A stretch of 64,000 nt of DNA from positions 62,001 to 126,000 of the forward strand of contig JAROAZ010000003.1 in NCBI GenBank assembly GCA_029432775.1. Reading direction: 5' to 3'. The position numbers and the translations under genes are program-made. This DNA comes from Pontiellaceae bacterium B12227. GTDB lineage: Bacteria; Verrucomicrobiota; Kiritimatiellia; Kiritimatiellales; Pontiellaceae. Positions 25,223 to 34,036 of the stretch are shown here, in pieces. A model generated the notes under the pieces. It had not been told where the DNA came from, made no database searches, and saw only the letters and a list, made by a program, of their open reading frames with translations. The number at the start of each line of letters is the position of its first letter. The first letter of the stretch is position 1.

Positions 25223-26587
25223 CTATCGCTGTTTCGGGCGGGAGCGGGCGACGAGTTTGATGAAGATCGGGGCACCTTCCAGGCCGAAGGCTTCGCGGAA
25301 CTGGTTCTGCAGATATTTCAGCCAGTTCGAACGGGCGTACGAAGGATCGTTCACGAAGATCTTGAAATAGATCGGATTGGTGCCGGACTGCGTGGCGTAG
25401 AACACCTTCAGGCGCTTTCCTTTGGCCACCGGCGGTGGATACTTTTCAACCGCCTGTTCAATCACACGGTTGAGTACGCCGGTGGTGATTTCCACGCGGG
25501 TCTGCGCGGCCACATAGTCAATGGCTTCCACCGAGCGTTTGATGTTGTATCCGTCTTTGGCCGAAACAAACAGCACCGGAGCAAAGCCCATAAAGGGCAG
25601 GGCATCGCGCAAAGCAGGAAGATATTTGGTCTGCGTGACGTCTTCGTCGGCCTCTTTTGCCAGGTCCCACTTGTTGCAGAGCAGAATGCAGCCCTTTTCC
25701 GCATCAATAATTTTTGCGGCCACCTTCTTATCGCGGGTGGTCGGGCCGGTTTCGGCGTCGAGCATCATAATGACCACGTCGGCGCGCTCAATGGCTTTAT
25801 CCGTCCGCAGGTTGGAAAACCAATCGACGGCACTTTTGCCGCGGGTATCTCCCTGAACTCCGGCGGTATCAATCAGCTGGTAGTGGCGGGCAGATTCGCC
25901 GGATCCAATGATGAAAGGGATTTCAACGCTGTCGCGGGTGGTTCCTGCAATATCTGAAACAATTACCCGCTCATCTTTCAGCAGGCGGTTGATGTAAGAC
26001 GATTTACCCGCGTTCGGGCGGCCAACAACGGCCACACGCAGCGGCTCTTCAATGGTCGGGTTTTCTTCTTTCGGCAACTGCGGAAGCAGGGCTTCCATTA
26101 GAACACTGATGCCGCGGTTGTGCAGGGCGGACACGGTAAAGACCGGGAAGCCGAGACCATCGAAGTCGTAAGCCCCTTCTTCGCGTTCCGGATTGTCGGC
26201 TTTGTTCGCCGCAATCAATACGGTGCGTCCGCTCTGGTGCAGAATACGGGCAACTTCCTGGTCGAGCGGCGTCAGTCCCGCCGAGATATCGACCACAAAA
26301 ATAATGAACGAAGCATCAGCAATGGCGATTTCCGCCTGTGATTCCGTGCCGGCCACAATTTCATCCGGCTTGGCCTGCTTGCCGAAATGGCCCAGCCCGC
26401 CGGTATCGAACAGTTCAAACCGTTCGCCTTCCCAGTTGGCTTCGCATGCCACGCGGTCGCGCGTCACACCTTCTTCTTCGTGAACGATCGACACACGACG
26501 GCCCACGAGCCGGTTAAACAGGGCCGACTTTCCAACGTTCGGGCGACCAACAATCGCCACAACTCTTTTACTCTTCGTTTCTTCCAT
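25223..26587 (-). CDS. der: Ribosome biogenesis GTPase Der (EngA)
   Basis: 454 residues from ATG 26587. Two tandem GTPase domains: G1 GRPNVGKS near residue 13 and G3 DTGG near 55, then G1 GRPNAGKS near 190 and DTAG near 236, with NKAD and NKWD as the base-specificity motifs. The C-terminal KH-like domain ends the protein. Der is needed for 50S subunit maturation. The longer frame to 26632 adds 15 unlikely residues. It heads an operon-like run with the AlkC-like gene. Confidence 0.95.
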   Translation of the reverse strand: MEETKSKRVVAIVGRPNVGKSALFNRLVGRRVSIVHEEEGVTRDRVACEANWEGERFELFDTGGLGHFGKQAKPDEIVAGTESQAEIAIADASFIIFVVDISAGLTPLDQEVARILHQSGRTVLIAANKADNPEREEGAYDFDGLGFPVFTVSALHNRGISVLMEALLPQLPKEENPTIEEPLRVAVVGRPNAGKSSYINRLLKDERVIVSDIAGTTRDSVEIPFIIGSGESARHYQLIDTAGVQGDTRGKSAVDWFSNLRTDKAIERADVVIMMLDAETGPTTRDKKVAAKIIDAEKGCILLCNKWDLAKEADEDVTQTKYLPALRDALPFMGFAPVLFVSAKDGYNIKRSVEAIDYVAAQTRVEITTGVLNRVIEQAVEKYPPPVAKGKRLKVFYATQSGTNPIYFKIFVNDPSYARSNWLKYLQNQFREAFGLEGAPIFIKLVARSRPKQR

Positions 26588-26936
26588 AGTGCGGAGGGTG
26601 ATACGTGAATCCCTTAAAGCGGTCAACGGCAAAGGGAAATAAAGAGTCAGAGGGTGCTCCGGGCAGAGCGGATGAGAAAGCGCAGAACAGGTTGCAATGA
26701 GGCAGTAAAATACTGGAAAAGGACAGATGATCGAGCGGATCGGTACAAGGCTGGAAAGGGGAAAAGCGCTCCCCGCGAAGCATAAAGGGTAAGCCCGTCA
26801 GACCGGGTATGCTCTGAAAATTGACCTGCATAAGGTAAATCCAGATGCGCGATCGTCAATTTGGATTTACTATCGGAGGTTGCAGGAACCTAAGATTCCT
26901 GGGGAAACCGGTCCTGCCTGTATATTGGTGAGGCGT
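26588..26936. other. Intergenic region between der and paralogous membrane-protein genes
   Basis: About 350 bp. It contains the second dispersed hairpin repeat (26834-26871). The minus-strand frames here have no family features and no ribosome site, so I do not call a gene. The der promoter should lie at the left side. Confidence 0.55.
26834..26871. repeat. Dispersed hairpin repeat, copy 2
   Basis: GGTAAATCCAGATGCGCGAT through TTGGATTTACT: same orientation as the copy at 4019-4056, with four differences in 38 bases. The stem is slightly weakened (CTGG changed to TTGG, terminal C to T). Confidence 0.75.
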
Positions 26937-27254
26937 TTAATATTTTGAGGCGATACTTAAGCTGAAGGCCAGAAATACAAACAGCCCGAGGAAGAGCATG
27001 CAGCAGAGGGCGACCGGGCCGGCGAACTGCTCTGCCGTGACTTTCCGGCGTTTGCCGATGCGGTCGGCGAGCGGGGCGGTGGCGGCAATGGCTCCAATAA
27101 TGCAGAGCAGCGGGTTGAGCGTTAAGTTTGAGATGAGGGGTGGAATAAAAAAGATCAGACAGAAGAGGAGGGCAAAAGCCGGCCCGCAGATGAGCCCCAC
27201 GACCCAGCTTCCTTTACGGCGCTGTGTTTTCAGTTTTTTGTCTTCGAATCTCAT
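26937..27254 (-). CDS. Small two- to three-helix membrane protein, paralogue B
   Basis: 105 residues. A basic N-terminus (MRFEDKKLKTQRRKGSW) is followed by hydrophobic segments at about 19-40, 46-62 and 79-99, and by the signature ADRIGKRRKVTAEQFAGPVALCCM shared with its upstream neighbour (ADRLGKR ... AQEFAAPVALSC). It arose by tandem duplication. Family and function not recognised. Confidence 0.7.
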   Translation of the reverse strand: MRFEDKKLKTQRRKGSWVVGLICGPAFALLFCLIFFIPPLISNLTLNPLLCIIGAIAATAPLADRIGKRRKVTAEQFAGPVALCCMLFLGLFVFLAFSLSIASKY

Positions 27255-27267
27255 ATATTCCTCGACT

Positions 27268-27588
27268 TCAGGTTAAAACGAGCCAGAGCAGGGCATAGGC
27301 TAGAAGGGGGCAGAGCGTACAGCTGAGCGCCACGGGCGCTGCGAATTCCTGGGCAGTCAGGTTGAGTCTTTTTCCCAGGCGGTCAGCTCCGGTCGCAAGC
27401 AGGGCGCACACGGTTGCCGTCGCAGGCCAGAGAACATATTTCAGACTTTTTATCAGCGATTCGGGAAGACGGGTGAGCAGAAACATGGCAAGGAAAAGTA
27501 TGGCGGCGAATACCGGGCCGCAAATAAGGATCATCAGCCATTTTTCACGATGTTTAGTTTTTCCGTTGTATTGATAGTTGGTGCGCAT
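27268..27588 (-). CDS. Small two- to three-helix membrane protein, paralogue A
   Basis: 106 residues, same layout as the next gene downstream: basic start (MRTNYQYNGKTKHREKW), hydrophobic helices at about 18-39, 51-66 and 85-105, and the shared ADRLGKRLNLTAQEFAAPVA segment. It lies 3 bp after the M48 protease gene on the same strand, so it is probably the third gene of the lemA-M48 operon. Function unknown. Confidence 0.7.
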   Translation of the reverse strand: MRTNYQYNGKTKHREKWLMILICGPVFAAILFLAMFLLTRLPESLIKSLKYVLWPATATVCALLATGADRLGKRLNLTAQEFAAPVALSCTLCPLLAYALLWLVLT

Positions 27589-27591
27589 GGT

Positions 27592-29595
27592 TTAGTCCTT
27601 CAGCTCCAGCGGGGTGACCCAGGGCGGGACGGGACAGTCGAGCGTGACGGCAACGGCCCGGAACAGTTCGACTTCTTCAACGGTAATTTCTTTGTCGTGC
27701 ATCATGCAGGCGAGCGCGGCGGCGAGTACCTGCTTCTTCACCTGACCCGAGCCTTCGTTCAGTTTTTCGAGCGCGACGTCGAGTTTTTCCCAGGTGCATT
27801 CCGGCCGGTCGATCAGTACAAACTCCGCCTTGGGTTCATCTATAAGTTCGGTTGCCGCAAGAAAGGCCGAGGCGGCTTCCACGCCGAACTCGTGGCTCTT
27901 ACGGGCGAGCACGGAAAGCAGCATGGAGGTTTCAGCAACGAGGCCGCGAATGGAATAGTAGTTGGCCGGCCGCGACCGGTTGTTGCCTTCAAAGAGCGGC
28001 CCGAGGTGGTGAGAAAGCACGCGCTGGAGCGCAAACTCAAAAATGTCGACCTGTTCGTCGGCATCGATGAGGGCATTGACCACCTGCATAAAGGCGGTGT
28101 ATTGGCCGACCGAAAGAAAACGCAGGGCCGGAATGGTCAGGTCGATGATCGGGAGCCGCAGGGCGGGATCAATTTTTCCAATGTTTGGAACCGCCTTTTC
28201 CAATGTTTGGAAAACTTCCGGCTCGGCCATCTGTTCGATCAGTGCGAGCTGCTTGTTCTGAACGGCTTCGTTGCGGTCGAGCAGCATGAAATAGATGAGC
28301 ATGCGGGCACCGTAGGGACTGGAGGCATATTCCCGCACCTGCACGGGAATGGAGGCGATCAGGGTGCGGGCGGTTTCTTCGTGCTGCTGCATCGGCTGGC
28401 CGATGGATTCGAGCAGGGCATGCCCGTTGAGCGGTTTTGGTTTTGCGGGAGCCTTCGGGGTTGGTCCGGCCGTGCGTTTTTCCGGAAAAGGAACCGGTGA
28501 GTTGTAAATATCAGCCACGCCTTGCACGCGTTCATCGTGCAGCCGGGGGGCGCCTTCGGTTTGGGTCAGGGTTTTCCCGATGGCCTTGAGCGTGACGTTT
28601 TCGTAGCGCCCGTTAAAGCCGGGTTCCAGCCATTGGATGCGCTTCTTGAGCGGCGGATGGGTGGCAAACAGGGTGCCGCGCAGTCCGTTGCCGAAACACA
28701 TATGGCTGACTTCATCCCTGCGCGCCGCCCGCAGGCGTGAGCCCTGCGCCAGCCCGCCGATCTTTTTCAGCGCGCCGGCCAGCCCGCCGGGATTACGCGT
28801 AAACTGCACGGCGGAGGCATCGGCCAGATATTCCCGCTGTTTCGAGATCAGGCTTTTAATCATGCCGGCGCAGGCCGAGCCCGCCGAACCGATGGCAAAA
28901 AGCCCGCCGCCGACAATGGCGAGAACCAGAGCCCCGCGACCATCCACGTGTTCCAACCCCCGGAGAATGCCTTTCCCGGCTCCGGAAATGGCGGACAGGC
29001 CGTGTAGCCAGCCGACCAGATTGAGATTCATTTGCATATCGCCATTGAGAATATGGCTGAACTCGTGGGCAACCACGCCCTGCAATTCATCGCGGGTCAG
29101 GCCGACCATGGTGCCGTAGGTCACGGCCACCACCGCATCGCCGGATCGAAAACCGGCGGCAAAGGCATTGATTCCCCGCTCGCGTTTAAGCAGATAGATC
29201 TGAGGAACGGGCACGCCGGACGCAATGGCCATTTCTTCGACTACATTGCGCAGGCGGACTTCATAGAAGTCCTGCGAGTCGGGCAGGACCGGCCGCCCGC
29301 CCAGCTGGGAGGCAATCATCGGCCCGCCGCCGCTCAGCTCGGACCTTTTAAGGAGAGCGCCAAAGGCAACCACGACCAGCGTAACGAGAAATGTACCGAA
29401 GAAGAGCCCGGTACGCAGCGTCGTGGAGGCCACTTGTTTTTCGTAGCTTTTCTGCCACCCGGGAGTAATCAGTTCCATCCCGAATAGAACCACGAAATAG
29501 ACCAGCGCAGACGTCAGGAGAATGGCGAGCCCGAAATAGACCAGCAGAAAGCCGGTCTGTTTGCGGGTGCTATCCTGTCGGGCAAAGAAGTCCAT
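27592..29595 (-). CDS. Membrane-anchored M48 family zinc metalloprotease with C-terminal TerB-like region
   Basis: 667 residues. Transmembrane helices lie at about 16-40 and 62-82, the zinc motif HEFSH at 177-181, the third ligand Glu in KQREYLADASAV near 250, and further hydrophobic segments between. The catalytic half is HtpX/M48-like. The C-terminal 300 residues are helical and acidic (LPIIDLTIPALRFLSVGQYT, NALIDADEQVDIFEFAL), resembling the TerB-like extension found in M48 proteases that pair with LemA. The lemA gene is directly upstream. A role in membrane protein quality control is inferred. Two iterated palindromes 22 bp apart (28176, 28198) encode VPNIG and FQTLE. Confidence 0.88.
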   Translation of the reverse strand: MDFFARQDSTRKQTGFLLVYFGLAILLTSALVYFVVLFGMELITPGWQKSYEKQVASTTLRTGLFFGTFLVTLVVVAFGALLKRSELSGGGPMIASQLGGRPVLPDSQDFYEVRLRNVVEEMAIASGVPVPQIYLLKRERGINAFAAGFRSGDAVVAVTYGTMVGLTRDELQGVVAHEFSHILNGDMQMNLNLVGWLHGLSAISGAGKGILRGLEHVDGRGALVLAIVGGGLFAIGSAGSACAGMIKSLISKQREYLADASAVQFTRNPGGLAGALKKIGGLAQGSRLRAARRDEVSHMCFGNGLRGTLFATHPPLKKRIQWLEPGFNGRYENVTLKAIGKTLTQTEGAPRLHDERVQGVADIYNSPVPFPEKRTAGPTPKAPAKPKPLNGHALLESIGQPMQQHEETARTLIASIPVQVREYASSPYGARMLIYFMLLDRNEAVQNKQLALIEQMAEPEVFQTLEKAVPNIGKIDPALRLPIIDLTIPALRFLSVGQYTAFMQVVNALIDADEQVDIFEFALQRVLSHHLGPLFEGNNRSRPANYYSIRGLVAETSMLLSVLARKSHEFGVEAASAFLAATELIDEPKAEFVLIDRPECTWEKLDVALEKLNEGSGQVKKQVLAAALACMMHDKEITVEEVELFRAVAVTLDCPVPPWVTPLELKD

Positions 29596-29618
29596 GGGAG
29601 GGGGGTGGTTTGAGACTG

Positions 29619-29673
29619 GATACTTGATGCTGGGCTATGCGGAGGAAGTACATTTATCTCAGTATCAAGTATC
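29619..29673. repeat. Inverted repeat between lemA and the M48 gene
   Basis: GATACTTGATGCTG at 29619-29632 pairs with CAGTATCAAGTATC at 29660-29673 (13 of 14). It fills the gap between two cotranscribed genes and touches the lemA stop codon. It could be an mRNA-stabilising hairpin or a dispersed repeat. No T-tract. Confidence 0.6.
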
Positions 29674-30262
29674 AGTCAAAACTCACTTTCGGGGCTTCCT
29701 TGATGGCGGCGTCTTCGACTTCAAAGAGAATGGCAGCGACGAAGTTGAACATGTTGGCCACGATGTTGGAGGGGAAAACTTCGCGCTTCGTATTATATAC
29801 GGTGACTGCATCGTTGTAGGCCTGCCGGGCGAACGAAATCTTGTTTTCGGTCGAGGTCAGTTCTTCGGTCAGCTGCATCATATTCTGATTGGCCTTCAGA
29901 TCGGGATACGCTTCGGAGAGGGCAAAGAGTTTTCCGAGCGCACCGGTCAGCATGCCTTCGGCTCCAAGCAGTCCGGCCATGGCCCCGGCATCGCCAGGAT
30001 TGGCGGCGGCAGCCTTTCCGGCACTGGCGGCCTGGTTGCGCGCCTGGATGACGGCTTCGAGCGTTTCGCTCTCGTGTTTCATGTAGCCTTTGGCCGTTTC
30101 AACCAGATTGGGAATCAGGTCGTAGCGGCGTTTCAGTTGCACATCAATCTGGGCAAAGGCATTTTTGAAGCGGTTGCGCAGTACAACGAGTCCGTTGTAC
30201 ATGCTGACAATCCAGATGATCAGCACGGCGATGAGTCCAAGCAGGATAAGCATAGCAAACAT
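29672..30262 (-). CDS. lemA: LemA family protein
   Basis: 196 residues. One N-terminal transmembrane helix (MFAMLILLGLIAVLIIWIV), then the family core YNGLVVLRNRFKNAFAQIDVQLKRRYDLIPNLVETAKGY, and long helices ending in NMFNFVAAILFEVEDAAIKE. LemA proteins are single-pass with a periplasmic or cytoplasmic helical bundle of unknown function. They very often accompany TPM/YgcG or M48 proteins, as here with the M48 protease downstream. Confidence 0.93.
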   Translation of the reverse strand: MFAMLILLGLIAVLIIWIVSMYNGLVVLRNRFKNAFAQIDVQLKRRYDLIPNLVETAKGYMKHESETLEAVIQARNQAASAGKAAAANPGDAGAMAGLLGAEGMLTGALGKLFALSEAYPDLKANQNMMQLTEELTSTENKISFARQAYNDAVTVYNTKREVFPSNIVANMFNFVAAILFEVEDAAIKEAPKVSFD

Positions 30263-30280
30263 GAGTTTCTCCTTTTGATT

Positions 30281-30353
30281 GGTCGAAGGTCTTCAGGTCG
30301 CAGGCCGAAGGTCTATCCAGACCCTGGACCGCTCGACTTTTAACTTTCAACCG
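30281..30353. repeat. GGTC-rich imperfect inverted repeat upstream of lemA
   Basis: GGTCGAAGGTCTTCAGGTCG on the left can pair partly with the rightward CAGACCCTGGACC ... CTTTCAACC stretch. A related sequence occurs at 59857-59931 (GGTCTGAAGGTCGAAGGTC ... GGACCCTGCGACCTTTGACC). Both are in or at the edge of intergenic DNA next to minus- and plus-strand operons. A dispersed-repeat family is likely but degenerate. Confidence 0.5.
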
Positions 30354-30458
30354 ATTTCAATGTGCCTGCAGAATAGGAAAAGCGCGGGTGCATTTCACTT
30401 ATAAAAGGAAAAGGGTTTTGTAATTCGGATTTAAAGTTTTTCAGGTATATTTCTGTGT

Positions 30459-32621
30459 ATGTCGAAACTGTTACCTTTCTTATTAGTGTTAGGAGCGCTT
30501 CTTGCTGGTTGCAAGCACATCGCGATTGATCATGACCATCCAGATCGAGAGTGGTTTGAAGCGGCCTCTCATGATGAACTCAGCGGTTATATTGAGGCGA
30601 GCACTAACAGCCCTCTTGCTTATTATGAGAGAGGCAAAAGATATGCGGAGCTTGGAAGATATCCTGAGGCGCTGCTGGATGGTGAAACGTGCATTGAACG
30701 TTGGCCGAGGCACGTTAATGGCTACTGGTTGCGGGGATGGTTGCTCAGTGAACAGCAGGCTTATGAAAATGCCCTGCTGGATTATAATAAAGCCGTGGAA
30801 CTGGCTCCCGATGAACGACGCTTATACATCCAGCGGGGCGGTATCCATATTAAGCTAGATGAGGTTCATCTTGCTCTGTCTGACTTCAATAGGGCTATTG
30901 AACTCGATCAAACAGATTACTTTCCGTACCTGATGCGGGGCATCATCTATTTCGGAGCAATTCTGAATCCGGAGCGGGCTGAAGCTGATTTCAGTAAATC
31001 AATTGAGTTGTGGCCAGAATCCAGTTTTACATTTTTGATGCGCGGTGGACTTTATTACTGGCTTCAGAAGGATGACTTGGCGTTGGCGGACTTTAACTCT
31101 GCCATTGAACTGGAGCCGGACCGTGCTGACGGATATCTTTCTCGAGCAACTCTTTATTACCGACAGAAAGATGCCGAGAATGCACTGGCAGACTATCAGA
31201 AAGTTTATGAGCTTGAGCCGTCAATGTATGGTGTTCTGAAACGGGTTGGTGATCTATTCGTTATGACGGGAGAGCTTGATGCGGCAACCGACGCGTATCG
31301 GGGTATGTTATATTGGTACGGGCGGCAGGATGATCCATTTTCCTCTGTCAAACTAGCGGCTCCATCGATTGAAATGCCTCAGGCCAATAGAGCTGAGGTC
31401 TTAAAGGTATATCCTGAAAGTGATGAACTCTATGTGGCTTGGGCGAAACTCAGTTACGATAACCAGAACTACAAAGATGCGCTCGCATTGGTTGACCGGG
31501 GGATCGAGCTGAATCCGGAAAATATGGATTTGATACTTTTCCGAGGTGCAATTCGCGGAGTTCTGGAAGATCAGGGTGGTGCACTTCGGAATATTAACCG
31601 GGCCATTGAAATGAACCCGGTTTATGCGATGAGTTATATTAGTCGAGCTGCTGTGCAGCATCAGTACGGGCAACCGAGGTTGGCTATTGAAGACTATACT
31701 AAAGCAATCGAACTGAGCGGAGAAGTTGCTTTCATTTATTATCTAAGGGCGGGTGCATACAGTGATTTCCGGCTGTACGATTTCGCAAAGGCTGACCATG
31801 ACAAGTCTGTTGAGTTAAGCAATGGGAATATCGTATATCGGCGCGCCCGTTCCTTTTTCTATGAAAAAAATGGGCGGCCTGATCGGGCACTCGATTATTA
31901 TAATTCAGAAATTGAAGCATGCTCGGATAGCTATCTGCCATATGCAGAGCGTGGCGCTTTTTTTAAGCGGACGAAACGTTACGATGAGGCTCTTGCGGAT
32001 TATACCATAGCTATTGAGAAGGCGCTTGAGTTCGGAGTTTCTGCCAAAAAACTTCGGTCTTGCTATCTGGACCGTTCCGGCATTTTTCTGGCATTGGAAA
32101 AAAATGAATCGGCACTTAAGGATGCGACAGCAGCTGTCGAGTGCACCGCGGGGGAGGATTACTTTGCCTATTCCAAGCGTGCGATTGTGAATGACAACCT
32201 CAACCAGAGTCGCATGGCACTTGCAGATTATAAAAAGGCCATAGAGCTGAACCCGAATGATGAAAAGTCGCGTTACTATCGGGCCGGGCTTTTATATCGG
32301 ATGAAACGATATGATGAGGCACTGGAAGAATACAGTGTTTTAATCAGTAGGGAGCTGGGAAAGGACGCGATATATTGGCAGGCTCTAAGAGGTCGCGCTG
32401 AGATTTTCGTTCTGAGGGGCGAATTTGAAAAGGCCATCCAGGATATGGATGAGATACTGATTCACGATCCTACTAAGCAGGATTTGATTGAGCGCCGCAG
32501 GGTCATCGCGGAGTATGCTGGTATCGCTGGCTCCCCGATTCCCGGCATGTTGCTACTCGAAAAAATAGGCCGAACCATTCCAACTTCAGGAAGTGTTTGT
32601 TCAATGGAAAGGGGGTTGTAA
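30459..32621 (+). CDS. TPR-repeat lipoprotein
   Basis: 720 residues. The signal peptide ends in the lipobox LLAGC (Cys at about residue 18), so the protein is lipidated. Nearly the whole remainder is tetratricopeptide repeats of the form YxxRGxxYxxxxxYxxALxDYxKAIELxP, at least fifteen of them. Such proteins scaffold envelope complexes; no partner is evident. It has lower GC and fewer iterated palindromes than its surroundings (none found). It is transcribed divergently from lemA, and the next gene is a secreted cyclophilin 68 bp downstream. Confidence 0.88.
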   Translation: MSKLLPFLLVLGALLAGCKHIAIDHDHPDREWFEAASHDELSGYIEASTNSPLAYYERGKRYAELGRYPEALLDGETCIERWPRHVNGYWLRGWLLSEQQAYENALLDYNKAVELAPDERRLYIQRGGIHIKLDEVHLALSDFNRAIELDQTDYFPYLMRGIIYFGAILNPERAEADFSKSIELWPESSFTFLMRGGLYYWLQKDDLALADFNSAIELEPDRADGYLSRATLYYRQKDAENALADYQKVYELEPSMYGVLKRVGDLFVMTGELDAATDAYRGMLYWYGRQDDPFSSVKLAAPSIEMPQANRAEVLKVYPESDELYVAWAKLSYDNQNYKDALALVDRGIELNPENMDLILFRGAIRGVLEDQGGALRNINRAIEMNPVYAMSYISRAAVQHQYGQPRLAIEDYTKAIELSGEVAFIYYLRAGAYSDFRLYDFAKADHDKSVELSNGNIVYRRARSFFYEKNGRPDRALDYYNSEIEACSDSYLPYAERGAFFKRTKRYDEALADYTIAIEKALEFGVSAKKLRSCYLDRSGIFLALEKNESALKDATAAVECTAGEDYFAYSKRAIVNDNLNQSRMALADYKKAIELNPNDEKSRYYRAGLLYRMKRYDEALEEYSVLISRELGKDAIYWQALRGRAEIFVLRGEFEKAIQDMDEILIHDPTKQDLIERRRVIAEYAGIAGSPIPGMLLLEKIGRTIPTSGSVCSMERGL

Positions 32622-32689
32622 ATCGTTGCATTCATTGGCCTCCTTCTTGTACACGTTTCCATATTCAGTTGTTTGATTGTGAGGGCAGG

Positions 32690-33844
32690 ATGGAGTGGTT
32701 CCGAAATATACTAATTGCGATTCTGATTATTCAGAGCGCCTCGGCGGAACTGACCAATGGTTTATACGCCGCGTTTGACACATCGATGGGATCGTTTACC
32801 TGTCGGCTCGATTATGCGGAAGCTCCGCTGACCTGCGCCAACTTTGTTGGGCTGGCTGAGGGCGGCCAGGCGTGGGTATCGACCAATGGCGCGGTTAAGT
32901 CGGACGCATTTTACGACGGGCTGACTTTTCATCGTGTGATTGACGGCTTCATGATTCAGGGTGGCTGCCCGCTTGGCACAGGAACGAGCGGGCCGGGTTA
33001 TGCTTTTCCCGATGAGTTGACGCCTGATATGAGCGATTATGAAAATGCCGGGGTTTTGGTGATGGCCAATTCCGGAGCAAACAGCAATGGGAGCCAGTTT
33101 TTCATTACGCTCGTGCCGCAACCTGGATTTGACGATGTAAGCAAATATATGGTGTTCGGCGAAGTGGTTGACGGCATGAACGTCGTCTCAGATATCGGCC
33201 TCGTTGCAGTCGGAACCAATGACCGGCCTCTGACCAACGTCGTCATAAATGCCGTTCAAATTTTACGTGTCGGTGCAGCGGCTGCCGCATTTGATCCGGT
33301 GCTTGAGCCCTTGCCCGAGGTGTCTCGGCTTGCACTGACCCTCAGCGAGGGTGTTGCCGCAGTGAACTCGAACCAATGCGCGCAATTCATCTTCTCATCA
33401 ACGAATCTGTTCGACTGGACTTCCGGTGCTCAGAACTACTCGCCGATCGGCGGTGCGAAACTATCCCTCGAGATCGCTTCGAATCAAGCAAGCGGTTTTT
33501 ATCGCGGTGCCCGTGTATTTTATCCTCAGGCCTCAACGGTGTTCTCGAATCTTGAAGGACGGGACATCTTTTTCTATCAGGAAGCCTATACCCTGGACTT
33601 TTCACCGGAAGCCGGGGGGTTGGGAACCTGTGACATTGCGGGGACGCCCGACACAATAACGTACTGGGAAGAGTGGACATCGGAACCCTATGTTGCCCGG
33701 GTTGTATTTCAGCCCTCAGGGATGAACGCCTTTCAGTTCTATTGGCCACGGTCCGGCCCCTGTGAGGGATATCAATATTCTGCTTCAGGGTGGCAATATA
33801 TTGGGCTTTGGGGATTTGGTGAGCGCAATGTCATTCCTGAATAG
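32690..33844 (+). CDS. Secreted cyclophilin-type peptidyl-prolyl isomerase with C-terminal beta domain
   Basis: 384 residues from ATG 32690, chosen for the GAGGGCAGG ribosome site and the signal peptide (MEWFRNILIAILIIQSASA). The cyclophilin domain spans about 20-200: FHRVIDGFMIQGGCPLGTG carries the catalytic FHRxI...QGG pattern, with MANSGANSNGSQFFITL and a conserved Phe/His-like core. About 180 further residues form a beta-rich region that is unassigned. It acts in the periplasm on proline bonds of exported proteins (family knowledge). Confidence 0.88.
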   Translation: MEWFRNILIAILIIQSASAELTNGLYAAFDTSMGSFTCRLDYAEAPLTCANFVGLAEGGQAWVSTNGAVKSDAFYDGLTFHRVIDGFMIQGGCPLGTGTSGPGYAFPDELTPDMSDYENAGVLVMANSGANSNGSQFFITLVPQPGFDDVSKYMVFGEVVDGMNVVSDIGLVAVGTNDRPLTNVVINAVQILRVGAAAAAFDPVLEPLPEVSRLALTLSEGVAAVNSNQCAQFIFSSTNLFDWTSGAQNYSPIGGAKLSLEIASNQASGFYRGARVFYPQASTVFSNLEGRDIFFYQEAYTLDFSPEAGGLGTCDIAGTPDTITYWEEWTSEPYVARVVFQPSGMNAFQFYWPRSGPCEGYQYSASGWQYIGLWGFGERNVIPE

Positions 33845-33891
33845 GGCCACAGGAGGGCCGTTCAGGTGGCGGTATTTTGCGGGATTGGCCC

Positions 33892-33920
33892 TTGACGGAG
33901 TGGGGGTTGAGGCGTACTTT
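33892..33920 (+). promoter_or_regulatory. Candidate promoter for nusA-infB
   Basis: TTGACG (33892-33897, five of six matches to -35) is 17 bp from TACTTT (33915-33920, weak -10). It gives a leader of about 110 bases before nusA. Predicted only from spacing and the -35 quality. Confidence 0.4.
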
Positions 33921-34036
33921 GCTCGTCTTGTTGATATTTTAGCTCTGATGTTGAGAGTGGCCCCGCGGCCGCTCTTTTGTTCTCTATAGGGCTGGTTATT
34001 TGAAATATAAAGGTTAAGCGAAGGAGGTAGCGGTAA

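Noticed and set aside
26568..26831. 87-residue minus-strand ORF upstream of der
   Set aside because: It overlaps the der start, has no ribosome site and no recognisable features; more likely intergenic.
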